Shown here: positions 8,231 through 16,905 of the stretch, one piece after another
Position numbering within the stretch: the stretch's first letter is position 1
How the letters are laid out: the number at the start of each line of letters is the position of its first letter
Source: Thermoplasmata archaeon
Lineage (GTDB): Archaea; Thermoplasmatota; Thermoplasmata; Thermoplasmatales; Thermoplasmataceae
Direction: 5' to 3'
Assembly: GCA_021833045.1 (NCBI GenBank)
Contig: JAKBGP010000020.1
Coordinates: 1 to 16,987 of the forward strand
DNA length: 16,987 bases
Notes under the pieces: generated by a model
Told to the model about the DNA's origin: nothing
Databases searched by the model: none
What the model saw: the letters and a program-made list of their open reading frames with translations, nothing else
Program-made: the position numbers and the translations under genes

Positions 8231-10183
8231 ATGCGTAGGTGCATACAGTTCTTGGTAAAAGTGGATCAGTACGATGCATCAAAAATTGAGGTGCTGGAAG
8301 GACTCAAGGCAGTGAGAAAAGTTCCAGGAATGTATATAGGAAATACAAGCACTGAAGGGCTACATCACATGATATCTGAAGTGGTGGATAATAGCGTAGA
8401 TGAATCTGGAGCAGGATATGGGGACAAAATATACGTCACATTGGGATCAGATGGAAGTGTTACTGTTGAAGATAATGGAAGAGGTATCCCTGTTGACATT
8501 CATCCAAAATACGGAAAACCGGGATTAGAAATAGTCCTTACAGAACTGCACAGTGGAGCAAAATTTGATAAAAAGGTATACAAGGTTACGGGAGGACTTC
8601 ATGGTGTGGGAGTACATGTCGTAAATGCTCTGTCTTCAAAGCTCATTGCCATAGTCAAGAAGAATAATAAAATGTATTCTATGATTTTCAGTAAAGGAAT
8701 AACTGAGGAAAACCTCAAAGAATACTCACCAGATAAAATAGGAAGTCTTGGCGTAAGCATTAATATGCCAGATCAGACAGGTACAATCACAAAATTCTGG
8801 CCCGATCCAGAAATATTCCAGACAACAAAATTCTCAAGAGAGATTATTGAAAAGCGTTTGAGGGAATTGGCATACCTGAATTCCAATCTGACATTCATAA
8901 TAATTGACGAGATAAATTCATATGTCAATACATACCACTTCTCCGGAGGAATATCAGAATTCGTATCATATATTTCAGAAGGTGATACTGCTATACTTAA
9001 GGGAACTATACATGAGAAATCGGAAAAAGATGGAATTATTCTGGAATATGCTATTCAGTATACCACATCAAGCACTGAAACTATTGAAGGTTTCGTCAAT
9101 AATATAGGTACGCCTGAAGGTGGTACACATATTATAGGCTTCAAAGCTGGTCTCTCTAAAGCTGTGATGGACTACGCAAGAAAAAAAGAGAATATGAAAG
9201 GCACTGATAGCATCATAGGTGAAGATATAAGGGAAGGAATAGTAGCAATCATACATGTAAAAATGATGAATCCACAGTTTGAGGGTCAGACTAAAGCCAA
9301 GCTTGGAAACAGTGAGGTAAAGGGAATAGTCCAATCAATGGTTGAATCCACGATGAAACTCTTTCTTGAAAGCTATCCGAATATCGCTGATCTTATCCTA
9401 AAAAGAGCAATACTTGCTGCGGAAGCACGGGAAGCATCAAGAAAGGCAAGAGAACTTGTTAAAAGAAAAACTACTCTTGAAAGCGGTTCGCTTCCTGGGA
9501 AACTCTCAGACTGCTCATCTTCAGATCGGGAGAAATCCGAATTGTATATTGTGGAGGGAAATTCTGCAGGTGGTTCCACAAAACAGGCTAGGAACAGAGA
9601 ATTTCAGGCTGTTCTTCCTCTTAGAGGAAAAATTCTGAATGTTGAAAAGGTAAGTGATGACAAAGCTTTCGGAAATCAGATCATAAGGGACCTCATTGCA
9701 GTACTTGGTGCAGGTATTGGAGATGGAATTGAAATCTCTAAATTGAGATATGGAAAAATAATTATTATGACTGATGCAGATGTTGATGGGGCACACATTA
9801 GAACATTACTTTTAACATTTTTCTATAGGCATGCGAGAACACTCATAACAAATGGAAACATTTACTTCGCAGAACCTCCACTTTACAGAATCCAGAAAGG
9901 TGAAAAGGTGTTTTATGTATATTCAGAAGAAGAAAGAACACAAATCACTGAAAGTCTTGGAAAAAATGTTGTGACGCAGAGATTCAAGGGTCTTGGAGAA
10001 ATGAACCCGGAACAGTTGTGGGAGACTGCGATGAACCCGGATTCGAGAAAACTCGTGAAAGTTGAGATTGAAAGCGCAGTCGAATCAGATAAAACATTTT
10101 CAGTTCTGATGGGAGAAAAGGTAGAACCCAGAAGGAGATTCATAGAAGAGAATGCTAAATTTGTAAAGGATATTGATATTTAG
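8231..10183 (+). CDS. gyrB: DNA gyrase subunit B
   Basis: ATPase subunit of the type IIA topoisomerase that introduces negative supercoils, acting with GyrA. The GHKL ATPase domain (about 14-230) shows [10 protein letters not shown] (catalytic Glu 50, Mg-binding Asn 54), DNGRGIP (81-87) and GGLHGVG (121-127). The transducer domain carries the QTK loop (353-355). The TOPRIM domain has Glu 442, [11 protein letters not shown] and [10 protein letters not shown] with metal ligands Asp 515, 517 and 519, then PPLYR and [15 protein letters not shown]. At 650 residues it is the short form without the large E. coli insertion. TOPRIM reads EGNSAGG instead of EGDSAGG (Asn 444). The start is uncertain: ATG 8231 gives the unusual leader MRRCIQFL, while TTG at 8252 has AGGTG at 8237-8241 upstream and begins close to the conserved region. 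Bacterial-type gyrase in an archaeon implies ancient transfer from Bacteria. Confidence 0.97.
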   Translation: MRRCIQFLVKVDQYDASKIEVLEGLKAVRKVPGMYIGNTSTEGLHHMISEVVDNSVDESGAGYGDKIYVTLGSDGSVTVEDNGRGIPVDIHPKYGKPGLEIVLTELHSGAKFDKKVYKVTGGLHGVGVHVVNALSSKLIAIVKKNNKMYSMIFSKGITEENLKEYSPDKIGSLGVSINMPDQTGTITKFWPDPEIFQTTKFSREIIEKRLRELAYLNSNLTFIIIDEINSYVNTYHFSGGISEFVSYISEGDTAILKGTIHEKSEKDGIILEYAIQYTTSSTETIEGFVNNIGTPEGGTHIIGFKAGLSKAVMDYARKKENMKGTDSIIGEDIREGIVAIIHVKMMNPQFEGQTKAKLGNSEVKGIVQSMVESTMKLFLESYPNIADLILKRAILAAEAREASRKARELVKRKTTLESGSLPGKLSDCSSSDREKSELYIVEGNSAGGSTKQARNREFQAVLPLRGKILNVEKVSDDKAFGNQIIRDLIAVLGAGIGDGIEISKLRYGKIIIMTDADVDGAHIRTLLLTFFYRHARTLITNGNIYFAEPPLYRIQKGEKVFYVYSEEERTQITESLGKNVVTQRFKGLGEMNPEQLWETAMNPDSRKLVKVEIESAVESDKTFSVLMGEKVEPRRRFIEENAKFVKDIDI

Positions 10184-10191
10184 GTGAAATT

Positions 10192-12579
10192 ATGGAATCA
10201 AAGCCAATAGAAAACGAAATGAAAAAATCATATTTAGAATACGCAATGAGTGTCATAGTCAGCAGAGCCATTCCAGATGTGAGAGATGGATTGAAACCTG
10301 TGCAGAGGAGAATTCTCTATTCTATGTATGAAAATGGGTTTTCATCGGACAAGCCCTATAAGAAATCTGCAAGAATTGTTGGAGAAACTATGGGTAAATA
10401 CCATCCACATGGGGATAGTGCCATTTATGATGCCATGGCTAGGATGGCACAGGATTTCTCATTAAGATACATGTTGATTGACGGCCAGGGGAATTTTGGT
10501 TCTATCGATGGGGATGAGCCTGCGGCAATGAGATATACTGAAGCAAGGTTGACGCCATTGTCAGAGGCTATGATTGAAGACATTGACAGGAATACTGTGC
10601 CGTTTTACCTTAATTTTGACGGTTCTCTTGAGCAACCTGAATACCTGCCTTCAAAGATACCAAATCTTCTCATCAATGGTGGTTCAGGAATTGCAGTTGG
10701 GATGGCTACCAACATGCTTCCTCACAACCTGGTTGAAGTATGTAATGCAATTATTATGACGGTCAAAAACCCAGAAGCAACAGTTGAAGACATGCTTAAT
10801 ATAATCAGGGGCCCTGATTTTCCAGGTGGCGGAATACTGTGGTTCAACAAGGATCTTAAAGATGCATACACCAACGGAAGAGGAAAGGTACGATGCAGAG
10901 GAGAGGTAAACACAGAACAGAAGAAACACATCATAATCCATAGCCTGCCATACAACGTGAACAAGGCTCTTTTCCTTGAAAAGCTGGCAAAAAAGCTGAA
11001 TGACGGGATTATCACAGGAATAACTGATATCAGGGATGAGAGTGACAGGGAAGGAATGAGGATAGTAATTAAGGTGAGTGATGATGAACTAAAAGATCTT
11101 GTACTAAATCAGCTTTATATGCATACTGAACTCGAGCAAAGCCTGGGAATCATCAATCTGGTACTGGAGGACAATCAACCAAAACAGATGAATCTTAAAG
11201 AAATTATAGGGAGTTTCATAAGGCACCGACTCAATGTTATACTCAAAAGAAGCAAATTTGATCTTGAAAAATTCAAGGATCGTGAGCACATTCTTGAAGG
11301 GTTGAATATTGCTCTTGGCAGCATTGATGATATTATTGAAATAATCAGGAAAAGTAAAGATGGCCCAGAAGCAAAAATCAGACTGAAGGAACAGTTTACC
11401 TTTTCAGATAAACAGGTTGATTCAATACTGGACATTCGCCTTCAGAGACTTACTACAATGGAAAGGGAAAAAGTCGAGAAGGAACTGAATGATGTAAGGG
11501 AAAATATCTCAAGAGTTGAGAAAATTATATCCGATGAAAATGTAAGAAGAAGCATACTGATTGAGGAGTTGAAAAGTGTAATTTCGAAATTTGGTGATAA
11601 GAGAAGAACTGAAGTCATGGCTGGCGATATTGAAATCATAAACATGGAAGATGCTATTCCTGTGGAAGAATCTGTGCTTATACTCACAGAGAAGGGTTTT
11701 ATCAAAAGAGTCACGCTTGATGAGTATAGATCTCAGAAAAGAGGAGGAAGGGGTGTCCAGACTAAGGTAAGGAGTGAGGATCAGGTAAGAGATATTTTCA
11801 ACTGCAGTTCGCACGATCCTGTTTTGTTTTTCACATCATCTGGCAGGGTATATAATATGAAAGCTTACAGCATTGGTAGCAAGAGCAGGAAAGGCGCAAG
11901 TGTCATCGCCTCAACTTTCCTGAATCTGATGCCGGGTGAGAACGTATCTCATATGATGAGAGGTGTGCTCCCTGAAGGGGGATATATACTTATTACAACA
12001 ACCCGGGGGTATATCAAGAAGACACCAGTTTTAGAATATGCCAATATAAGATCAAATGGAATAAAAGCTATAACACTTGAGGATAAAGATTTTCTTTCTT
12101 CAGTATTCTATGCAACAGATGAAATGGATGCTGTAATTGTGAGCGATACTGGAAGGGCCTCGAGATTTAGGATTTCCGAATTAAGGGCCACGGGAAGAGC
12201 CTCCAGAGGTGTCAGGGCTATGAGAATCGACAAGAATGAAGCCATTCTTTCAGCATTTCCAATATCCAAAGGTGAAACAATTCTTACTGTATCCAGACGT
12301 GGTCTCGTTAAGAGAACACAGGAATCTGAATTTACTCGCCATCACAGAGGAACTGCTGGAGTTAAAATAATGAAAGTCACCGAAAGAACTGGAAAGCTTG
12401 TTTCTGCCATGCCTGTTAATGAGGAAGATGAGATTATTGTTATCACCAAGGAGGAACAGACTTTGAGGACGCCGGTTTCATCCATAAGAGTTATTGGACG
12501 GAATTCCCAGGGTGTTTCACTGATAAATCTTTCTGATACAGATTCAGTAATATCTGTTGGAAAGGTTGAATTATCATGA
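10192..12579 (+). CDS. gyrA: DNA gyrase subunit A
   Basis: DNA-cleaving and wrapping subunit of gyrase. The N-terminal breakage-reunion domain has [13 protein letters not shown] (31-43), [13 protein letters not shown] (68-80; Ser 76 and Asp 80 match quinolone-site residues Ser83 and Asp87 of E. coli, unchanged) and catalytic Tyr 115 in [10 protein letters not shown] coiled coil lies around residues 370-465. The C-terminal beta-pinwheel starts near 490, with several repeats of the type [13 protein letters not shown], and contains the GyrA box QKRGGRG (515-521), which marks true gyrase rather than topoisomerase IV. The protein ends soon after the last blade, with no long acidic tail. AGGTGA at 10182-10187, overlapping the gyrB stop, is a strong ribosome-binding site. 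The gene lies 8 bases after gyrB, and its stop overlaps the hom start in ATGA. Confidence 0.97.
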   Translation: MESKPIENEMKKSYLEYAMSVIVSRAIPDVRDGLKPVQRRILYSMYENGFSSDKPYKKSARIVGETMGKYHPHGDSAIYDAMARMAQDFSLRYMLIDGQGNFGSIDGDEPAAMRYTEARLTPLSEAMIEDIDRNTVPFYLNFDGSLEQPEYLPSKIPNLLINGGSGIAVGMATNMLPHNLVEVCNAIIMTVKNPEATVEDMLNIIRGPDFPGGGILWFNKDLKDAYTNGRGKVRCRGEVNTEQKKHIIIHSLPYNVNKALFLEKLAKKLNDGIITGITDIRDESDREGMRIVIKVSDDELKDLVLNQLYMHTELEQSLGIINLVLEDNQPKQMNLKEIIGSFIRHRLNVILKRSKFDLEKFKDREHILEGLNIALGSIDDIIEIIRKSKDGPEAKIRLKEQFTFSDKQVDSILDIRLQRLTTMEREKVEKELNDVRENISRVEKIISDENVRRSILIEELKSVISKFGDKRRTEVMAGDIEIINMEDAIPVEESVLILTEKGFIKRVTLDEYRSQKRGGRGVQTKVRSEDQVRDIFNCSSHDPVLFFTSSGRVYNMKAYSIGSKSRKGASVIASTFLNLMPGENVSHMMRGVLPEGGYILITTTRGYIKKTPVLEYANIRSNGIKAITLEDKDFLSSVFYATDEMDAVIVSDTGRASRFRISELRATGRASRGVRAMRIDKNEAILSAFPISKGETILTVSRRGLVKRTQESEFTRHHRGTAGVKIMKVTERTGKLVSAMPVNEEDEIIVITKEEQTLRTPVSSIRVIGRNSQGVSLINLSDTDSVISVGKVELS

Positions 12580-13508
12580 CAGTAACTGTTTATCTTTCTG
12601 GAACAGGGAACGTTGGTAGAAACCTTATTAAATTAATATTCGATAAAAATATGCCCATAAGGATCGCTGGTATTGAAAATAGAAAAGGACAGATTATTGG
12701 GAATTCTATTTCATTAAGCCAGTACAATGCATTCATGGCGAACCCTCATGATTTTCCGATAAAAGAAAATCCTGAAGATTTGGAATTTGACATATTTGTC
12801 GACATGAGAACCGCTTCCAAAACAGGATCGTTGGAAAAAGATACATACCTTAAAATGTTTGAATCAGGAAAAAACCTTATAACAGCAAATAAGTCAGGGC
12901 TTGCAAATTACTGGAAAGATATAAATGCATCCAGGATCCAAAATAACAGGAAGATGCTTTTTGAAGCCACAGTGGCTGGCGGCCTTCCTCTATTCAGTGT
13001 GTTAAAAAATTCTCTAAAAGGTTTTCAATGTACATATTTTCAGGGTATAGTTAATCTGACTGCAAATTTTGTTATGAGAATGATGCGGGAAGGTCATACA
13101 TTCGAGGATGCATGCTCACTTGCGATCAAGGAAGGCATAGGTGAGACAGATATGTCTGATGATCTACTCGGAATTGATTCGGCTAGAAAAGCTGTAATAA
13201 TGAGCAATGCAATTTTTGGACAATCACTTTCATTATCAGATATAAAATTTGGTGGCATGATTAGAAATTCAGAGCAAAATCAGATGCTTCTGGTAACTAT
13301 CAGACAAAATGAAGAATTTTTCGTAAACTCAGGTATTGTAACACTGGACAAGGATCATCCTTTTTTGAAATTAGGTGCAATGGCTATGGGATACCATGCA
13401 GGATTTGACAATCGAAGTACCCTTGGTGTTTATGAAGATTATGATGGCCCTGTTGAAACTGCAGGAGCAGTACTTTCAGATATTCTATCTTTTGAAACCC
13501 TCAGGTAA
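12576..13508 (+). CDS. hom: Homoserine dehydrogenase, short monofunctional form
   Basis: Reduces aspartate 4-semialdehyde to homoserine with NAD(P)H, on the route to threonine, isoleucine and methionine; cytosolic. The Rossmann domain begins at residue 3 with GTGNVG (9-14). Lys 106 in [17 protein letters not shown] (130-138), and Glu 190, Asp 201 and Lys 205 in [17 protein letters not shown] match the substrate and catalytic region of the family. The C-terminus [15 protein letters not shown] is typical. At 310 residues there is no aspartokinase fusion and no ACT regulatory domain. The usual NGTxN motif reads NLTAN (160-164). The ATG overlaps the gyrA stop by four bases, so translation is probably coupled to gyrase. 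The 3' end overlaps the opposite-strand pirin fragment by 8 bases. Confidence 0.92.
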   Translation: MTVTVYLSGTGNVGRNLIKLIFDKNMPIRIAGIENRKGQIIGNSISLSQYNAFMANPHDFPIKENPEDLEFDIFVDMRTASKTGSLEKDTYLKMFESGKNLITANKSGLANYWKDINASRIQNNRKMLFEATVAGGLPLFSVLKNSLKGFQCTYFQGIVNLTANFVMRMMREGHTFEDACSLAIKEGIGETDMSDDLLGIDSARKAVIMSNAIFGQSLSLSDIKFGGMIRNSEQNQMLLVTIRQNEEFFVNSGIVTLDKDHPFLKLGAMAMGYHAGFDNRSTLGVYEDYDGPVETAGAVLSDILSFETLR

Positions 13509-13698
13509 CTGTTGGGTTTTTCTCTCTCACAAATCTATTGTTTCTAAGGTCAGATAATGCTTCCCTTATTTGCTCTTCAGTATTCATTACAATTGGTCCA
13601 TGCCAATAAATTCCTTCGTTTAATTTTACTCCTGCACCATCATTGGTATCTAAACCTATAAGAACGTTTGAAACTGATTTTAATTGTTGGTGTATCAT
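13501..13698 (-). CDS. Pirin C-terminal-like fragment, probable remnant gene
   Basis: A 65-residue minus-strand frame. Residues about 29-58, GIYWHGPIVMNTEEQIREAL and the following DLRNNRF, match the last segment of pirin family bicupins (GPFVMNTxEEI, then an Ala-containing helix). The preceding SNVLIGLDTNDGAG corresponds loosely to the ARVLLLGG strand. The N-terminal cupin and most of the C-terminal cupin are absent. In-frame stops lie directly upstream of the ATG, and only about 100 bases separate it from the next gene, so the rest of the gene is gone rather than frameshifted. It could not carry the Fe-binding site of pirin. The frame is intact, however, and gtttata lies about 26 bases before the ATG, consistent with a leaderless mRNA, so a short protein may be made. 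I regard it as a decayed gene or a small derived protein. Confidence 0.6.
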   Translation of the reverse strand: MIHQQLKSVSNVLIGLDTNDGAGVKLNEGIYWHGPIVMNTEEQIREALSDLRNNRFVREKNPTVT

Positions 13699-13720
13699 GG
13701 TTTATGATTAGCCTTCAAAC

Positions 13721-13727
13721 TATAAAC
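13721..13727 (-). promoter_or_regulatory. TATA box for pirin-like fragment
   Basis: Minus-strand gtttata is centred about 26 bases from the ATG at 13698. This is the spacing expected for leaderless transcription, and it suggests the fragment may still be expressed. Confidence 0.4.
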
Positions 13728-13770
13728 ATTTCATTTTTTCCATAAAATTTTTCAATTACTTATTAAGATA

Positions 13771-13780
13771 AAAATTAATA
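13771..13780 (+). promoter_or_regulatory. Putative TATA box for M13 peptidase gene
   Basis: aaaattaata is centred about 26 bases before the ATG at 13801, in an AT-rich context, and predicts a leaderless mRNA. No Shine-Dalgarno sequence is evident immediately before the ATG. Confidence 0.35.
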
Positions 13781-13800
13781 GCATAAGGCAATCAAAAGAT

Positions 13801-15795
13801 ATGAATGATAAAGATACTAAGGATGGTAGAATGGTAGACGGAGACCTTAAACCACTTAAATTTTCAACTTCTTTCATGGATAAATCCATTAATCCCTGCA
13901 CTGATTTTTATAGATATTGCAACAACTCATGGTTGGAGCAAAATCCTATACCTGATGATAAGAGTAGTTTTGGTACATTTTCACAGATGAGTGAAATAAA
14001 TAAGTATCTTCTTGGAAAAATTCTTGAGGATTGCGCCTCTGGTATAATTAAAGATTCAAATGGAATAAAGCTTGGAGATTTCTACACATCTGCAATGAAC
14101 ATCGATAAAATTGAGGAATTGAAGTTTAAACCCATTGCAAAAATGATGACTTCAATAGAAAGCATTTCTTCAAGAGAAGAACTTTTGGAAAAATATATTG
14201 AATTGCATGGCATGGGAATCCAATGTTTTTTTACATCTGAGTCGGCTCCTGATAAAAAGAACAGTTCCATATATGCTTTCTATCTTGAACAGGGTGGCCT
14301 GACACTTCCTGACAGAGAATATTATTTATCTGAAACTTTTTCATCTCTTAAGAAAGACTATCAAAAACATATAACAAATATGTTCGTCATGTATGGGTAT
14401 GATAAGAAAGAATCTGAAAAAATAGCTGAGAACTTAATTTCTATTGAAACAAGCATTGCTAAAATACACAGATCAAAGGCAGATCTCAGAGATGAAGAGA
14501 AAAATTATAACAGAGTTGAGACAAATAAAGTTTTAAACAGTTACCAAAGCATTCGTCTCGATGAATATATGAATAAACTCAATGTACCTATGCCTGAGTA
14601 CATTATAATAGGTCAACCCGAAGCAATTCAACATATTTCTGATATTCTTGACAAACATGCTGTGGAGGAACTTAAAAATTATCTCATGTGGAACTTGTTG
14701 AGATTTGTTTCCCCATTCCTTCATTCAGAGGCAGAGGATGAAAATTTTGATTTCTTTGGAAAAAAGTTGATGGGAAAGGTCAAAAAAGAGAAAAGATGGA
14801 AAAATACCGTTAGAATAATAGATGGGTGCATGGGTGAAGCTCTTGGTGAAATCTTTGTTCACAGGCATTTCGGAAACGAAGCCAGAGAACGGGCTAACAT
14901 AATGGTTACTGATATTATTGAAACTTTTAAGGACAGGCTTTCAAATCTTCCATGGATGGGTGAAGAAACGAGGAATAAAGCGTTGCTGAAATTCTCAAGA
15001 TTCAGGGCAAAAATAGGACATCCAGACAAGTTTAGGAATTATGATTCTTTGGTCATAAGAAGTGATGATTATGTTGGAAATATATTCAGAGCTATACAAT
15101 TTGAAGTCAACAGACAGATGTCCAGGGTAGGCAGCAATGTAGATCGCAATGAATGGTATATGAGTCCCCCGACAGTTAATGCTTATTTTTCACCAACAGA
15201 TAATGAGATCGTTTTTCCTGCAGGCATTCTTCAACCTCCGGGATTCGATCCTGAGATGGATGATGCAATCAATTATGGCTCAATGGGTGCTGTTATTGGA
15301 CATGAAATTACGCATGGTTTTGATGATCAGGGCAGACTATACGACGAGAACGGAAATATGGTGAACTGGTGGTCAGACAAAGACAAAGAAATGTTTACAT
15401 CACTTGCAACTGAGATTGATGTATTATACAGCAGCCTTGAACCTCTGCCAGGAATGAAGGTAAATGGAAAACTTACTTTGGGCGAAAATATCGCTGATAT
15501 TGGTGGTTTAAGTATAGCTTATGAAGCACTTCAAAGAAAATTCAATAGAGATGGAAGACCAGGTCTAATAGACGGATTAACACCAGAACAGAGATTCTTT
15601 ATATCGTTTTCACAACTCTGGAAAAATAATATGAGGAATGAATTTGTGAAGCTTTTAATCACCAGTGATCCACATTCCCCGGATATGTTCAGAGGTTCTA
15701 TACCTGCATATATGCATGAGGGATTCAGCAGTGCGTTTAATTGCTCATATATTCCAGAAGAAGGCACAAAGTTTAAAAGAATTAATATCTGGTAA
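13801..15795 (+). CDS. M13 family zinc metallopeptidase (neprilysin/PepO type)
   Basis: An endopeptidase of the neprilysin family, which cleaves oligopeptides using one zinc ion. The N-terminal hallmark NPCTDFYRYCNNSW lies near residues 31-44. The catalytic part has NAYF (460-463, substrate backbone binding), HEITH (501-505: zinc ligands His 501 and His 505, general base Glu 502) and GENIADIGG (561-569: third zinc ligand Glu 562, with Asp 566). Close to the end, SDPHSPDMFR carries the conserved His and Arg, and the chain ends in INIW as family members usually do, so it is full length at 664 residues. There is no signal peptide or membrane helix, which suggests a cytosolic enzyme like PepO, probably in peptide turnover. 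A second ATG at codon 11 could be the real start, since it still precedes all conserved sequence. T6 after the stop may end transcription. Confidence 0.95.
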   Translation: MNDKDTKDGRMVDGDLKPLKFSTSFMDKSINPCTDFYRYCNNSWLEQNPIPDDKSSFGTFSQMSEINKYLLGKILEDCASGIIKDSNGIKLGDFYTSAMNIDKIEELKFKPIAKMMTSIESISSREELLEKYIELHGMGIQCFFTSESAPDKKNSSIYAFYLEQGGLTLPDREYYLSETFSSLKKDYQKHITNMFVMYGYDKKESEKIAENLISIETSIAKIHRSKADLRDEEKNYNRVETNKVLNSYQSIRLDEYMNKLNVPMPEYIIIGQPEAIQHISDILDKHAVEELKNYLMWNLLRFVSPFLHSEAEDENFDFFGKKLMGKVKKEKRWKNTVRIIDGCMGEALGEIFVHRHFGNEARERANIMVTDIIETFKDRLSNLPWMGEETRNKALLKFSRFRAKIGHPDKFRNYDSLVIRSDDYVGNIFRAIQFEVNRQMSRVGSNVDRNEWYMSPPTVNAYFSPTDNEIVFPAGILQPPGFDPEMDDAINYGSMGAVIGHEITHGFDDQGRLYDENGNMVNWWSDKDKEMFTSLATEIDVLYSSLEPLPGMKVNGKLTLGENIADIGGLSIAYEALQRKFNRDGRPGLIDGLTPEQRFFISFSQLWKNNMRNEFVKLLITSDPHSPDMFRGSIPAYMHEGFSSAFNCSYIPEEGTKFKRINIW

Positions 15796-15800
15796 AAACA

Positions 15801-15806
15801 TTTTTT
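15801..15806 (+). terminator. Oligo-T transcription end after M13 peptidase
   Basis: A run of six T residues starts five bases after the stop codon. Archaeal RNA polymerase often terminates at such runs without a hairpin. This is inferred from position only. Confidence 0.35.
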
Positions 15807-15859
15807 CCATTTTAAAATTGTTGAAATTTAGTTTATAAAAGATAGAACATGGTTGAATA

Positions 15860-15933
15860 TGGGGCTGATCGGATTCGAACCAATGACCACCTGGTTATGA
15901 GCCAGGCGCTCTACCTAGCTAAGCTACAGCCCC
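15860..15933 (-). tRNA. tRNA with CAU anticodon (elongator Met, or Ile2)
   Basis: On the minus strand this folds into a complete cloverleaf. The acceptor stem GGGGCTG/CAGCCCC has 7 perfect pairs. The D arm is GCTT/GAGC (one U-G pair), the anticodon stem CCTGG/CCAGG encloses the loop CTCATAA, and the T arm ATTGG/CCGAT encloses TTCGAAT. The anticodon CAT lies at 15897-15899 (complement). The discriminator is A at 15860, CCA is not encoded, and there is no intron. Absence of the three G-C pairs at the base of the anticodon stem argues against initiator tRNA. Elongator methionine is the simplest reading, but an isoleucine tRNA with modified C34 (agmatidine in archaea) has the same anticodon and cannot be excluded. 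Confidence 0.93.
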
Positions 15934-15958
15934 AATTATTTTCTGAATATGACTAACA

Positions 15959-15966
15959 ATTTTAAA
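15959..15966 (-). promoter_or_regulatory. TATA box for the CAU tRNA gene
   Basis: Minus-strand tttaaaat is centred about 29 bases before the tRNA 5' end, the normal distance for an archaeal stable-RNA promoter. The remaining bases up to 16049 show no gene. Confidence 0.45.
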
Positions 15967-16049
15967 CTTTCTGCTTGTGCTTACACTTTTAAAGAAATGA
16001 AATCAAGTGTTGATTTAATTTTGAAATGGTTAAAATGTAATAATTTTGT

Positions 16050-16826
16050 TCAAATGGCTAAGGTTTTCTCATATTGCTTTTCAGCAAGTTCCCTGACCTG
16101 ATTTGAAGCTGAAACATCATATATTCCTATGAAGAATATATCCGTATTGTTAAGTATCTCAAGGATCGCCTCTCCACCAAAAGTCTGAGTGTTTCCTGAT
16201 TCAGCCTGAATATTATCAAACTGTTCATTAGAAACGATAATAGTAAACTTCATTGTTTTTGATGTTCCAATAACTATACAGTTTTTAATATCACGAGCTT
16301 TGGTCTTAACGTATGGTATGGCCTGAGCCCCTGACAGATTCGAAGTTTCCAGCAGGAATTCTCTCCCCTGTTCTTTGTAGCTTATTATATTTAATAACTC
16401 AGGTATCCTGTCAACAAGATGCCTCTTTATAATATGTTCAGGCGTGAGAGAGAAATTTTCACCTTTAAATTTATCAAAAAATGGGTAATTCGTCTCTACA
16501 TCCCAAGAAAGTTCCAGAGAAGTGCCTGTCGAAATAGTTCTGAAACTTGCCTTCAGCGCCATTTTAATTTCATCTGCAGCTGAATTAGCATTATAAATAA
16601 TGTCACCACCTTTTTTTGTGGGGCCATCTAAAACTCCATAAAAGGTAATTCCCTTAGACTGATCAACATGAGGATTAAAGCAGATATCCCACTTTTCATC
16701 GGTTATTTTCTTCAGAACTGTAACGTGACCAGTCGGGTTAAAAAAAAGCCATGGGTTGGATACCAACTCGGTTACTACGGGAGGAGGCATGGGAAAATTT
16801 ATGCTGGTAGAAAATGAATACTTCAT
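16050..16826 (-). CDS. Uncharacterised protein with SRPBCC/START-like N-terminal half
   Basis: A 258-residue soluble protein without signal peptide or membrane helix, which I do not recognise with certainty. Residues 1-145 have the order of a helix-grip (SRPBCC) domain: an opening strand YSFSTSINF, a short helix-forming stretch PPPVVTELVSNPWLF, then antiparallel strands (VTVLKKITDEKWDICF, GITFYGVLDG, DIIYNANSA, EIKMALKASFRTIS, GTSLELSWDVET) and a C-terminal helix (TPEHIIKRHLVDRIPELLNII) that would close a hydrophobic pocket. Archaeal STK_08120/DUF3211 proteins have a similar layout, and a distant relation is possible. Residues about 165-258 form a second alpha/beta segment (NCIVIGTSKTMKFTIIVS; AILEILNNTDIFFIGIYDVS) with no motif I can name. 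Ligand binding is inference. A TATA box 23 bases before the ATG predicts leaderless mRNA. It is divergent from the gene at 16939. Confidence 0.8.
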   Translation of the reverse strand: MKYSFSTSINFPMPPPVVTELVSNPWLFFNPTGHVTVLKKITDEKWDICFNPHVDQSKGITFYGVLDGPTKKGGDIIYNANSAADEIKMALKASFRTISTGTSLELSWDVETNYPFFDKFKGENFSLTPEHIIKRHLVDRIPELLNIISYKEQGREFLLETSNLSGAQAIPYVKTKARDIKNCIVIGTSKTMKFTIIVSNEQFDNIQAESGNTQTFGGEAILEILNNTDIFFIGIYDVSASNQVRELAEKQYEKTLAI

Positions 16827-16844
16827 TTTTGAATATATAATTGT

Positions 16845-16853
16845 AATATAAAT
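16845..16853 (-). promoter_or_regulatory. TATA box for the SRPBCC-like gene
   Basis: Minus-strand atttatatt is centred about 23 bases before the ATG at 16826, so transcription should begin at or just by the start codon. It lies immediately next to the opposite-strand TATA box at 16856, making a tight divergent promoter. Confidence 0.45.
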
Positions 16854-16855
16854 AC

Positions 16856-16864
16856 TTTATAAAT
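16856..16864 (+). promoter_or_regulatory. TATA box for the gene starting at 16939
   Basis: tttataaat would place transcription start near 16886, giving an untranslated leader of about 50 bases. That contrasts with the leaderless genes elsewhere in the window and leaves room for the inverted repeat at 16906-16946. Confidence 0.4.
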
Positions 16865-16905
16865 TTTCATAGAAGTGTATTGAATCCGATGTAAAATTGA
16901 AGAGA

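Noticed and set aside
9068..11814. Minus-strand open frames within gyrB and gyrA
   Set aside because: They lie opposite highly conserved gyrase coding sequence and their translations show no protein-like pattern.
8231..12579. Topoisomerase IV (ParE/ParC) instead of gyrase
   Set aside because: The GyrA box QKRGGRG and a full beta-pinwheel are present, which indicates gyrase.
15860..15933. Initiator tRNA-Met
   Set aside because: The anticodon stem is CCTGG/CCAGG rather than having the three consecutive G-C pairs next to the loop typical of initiators.
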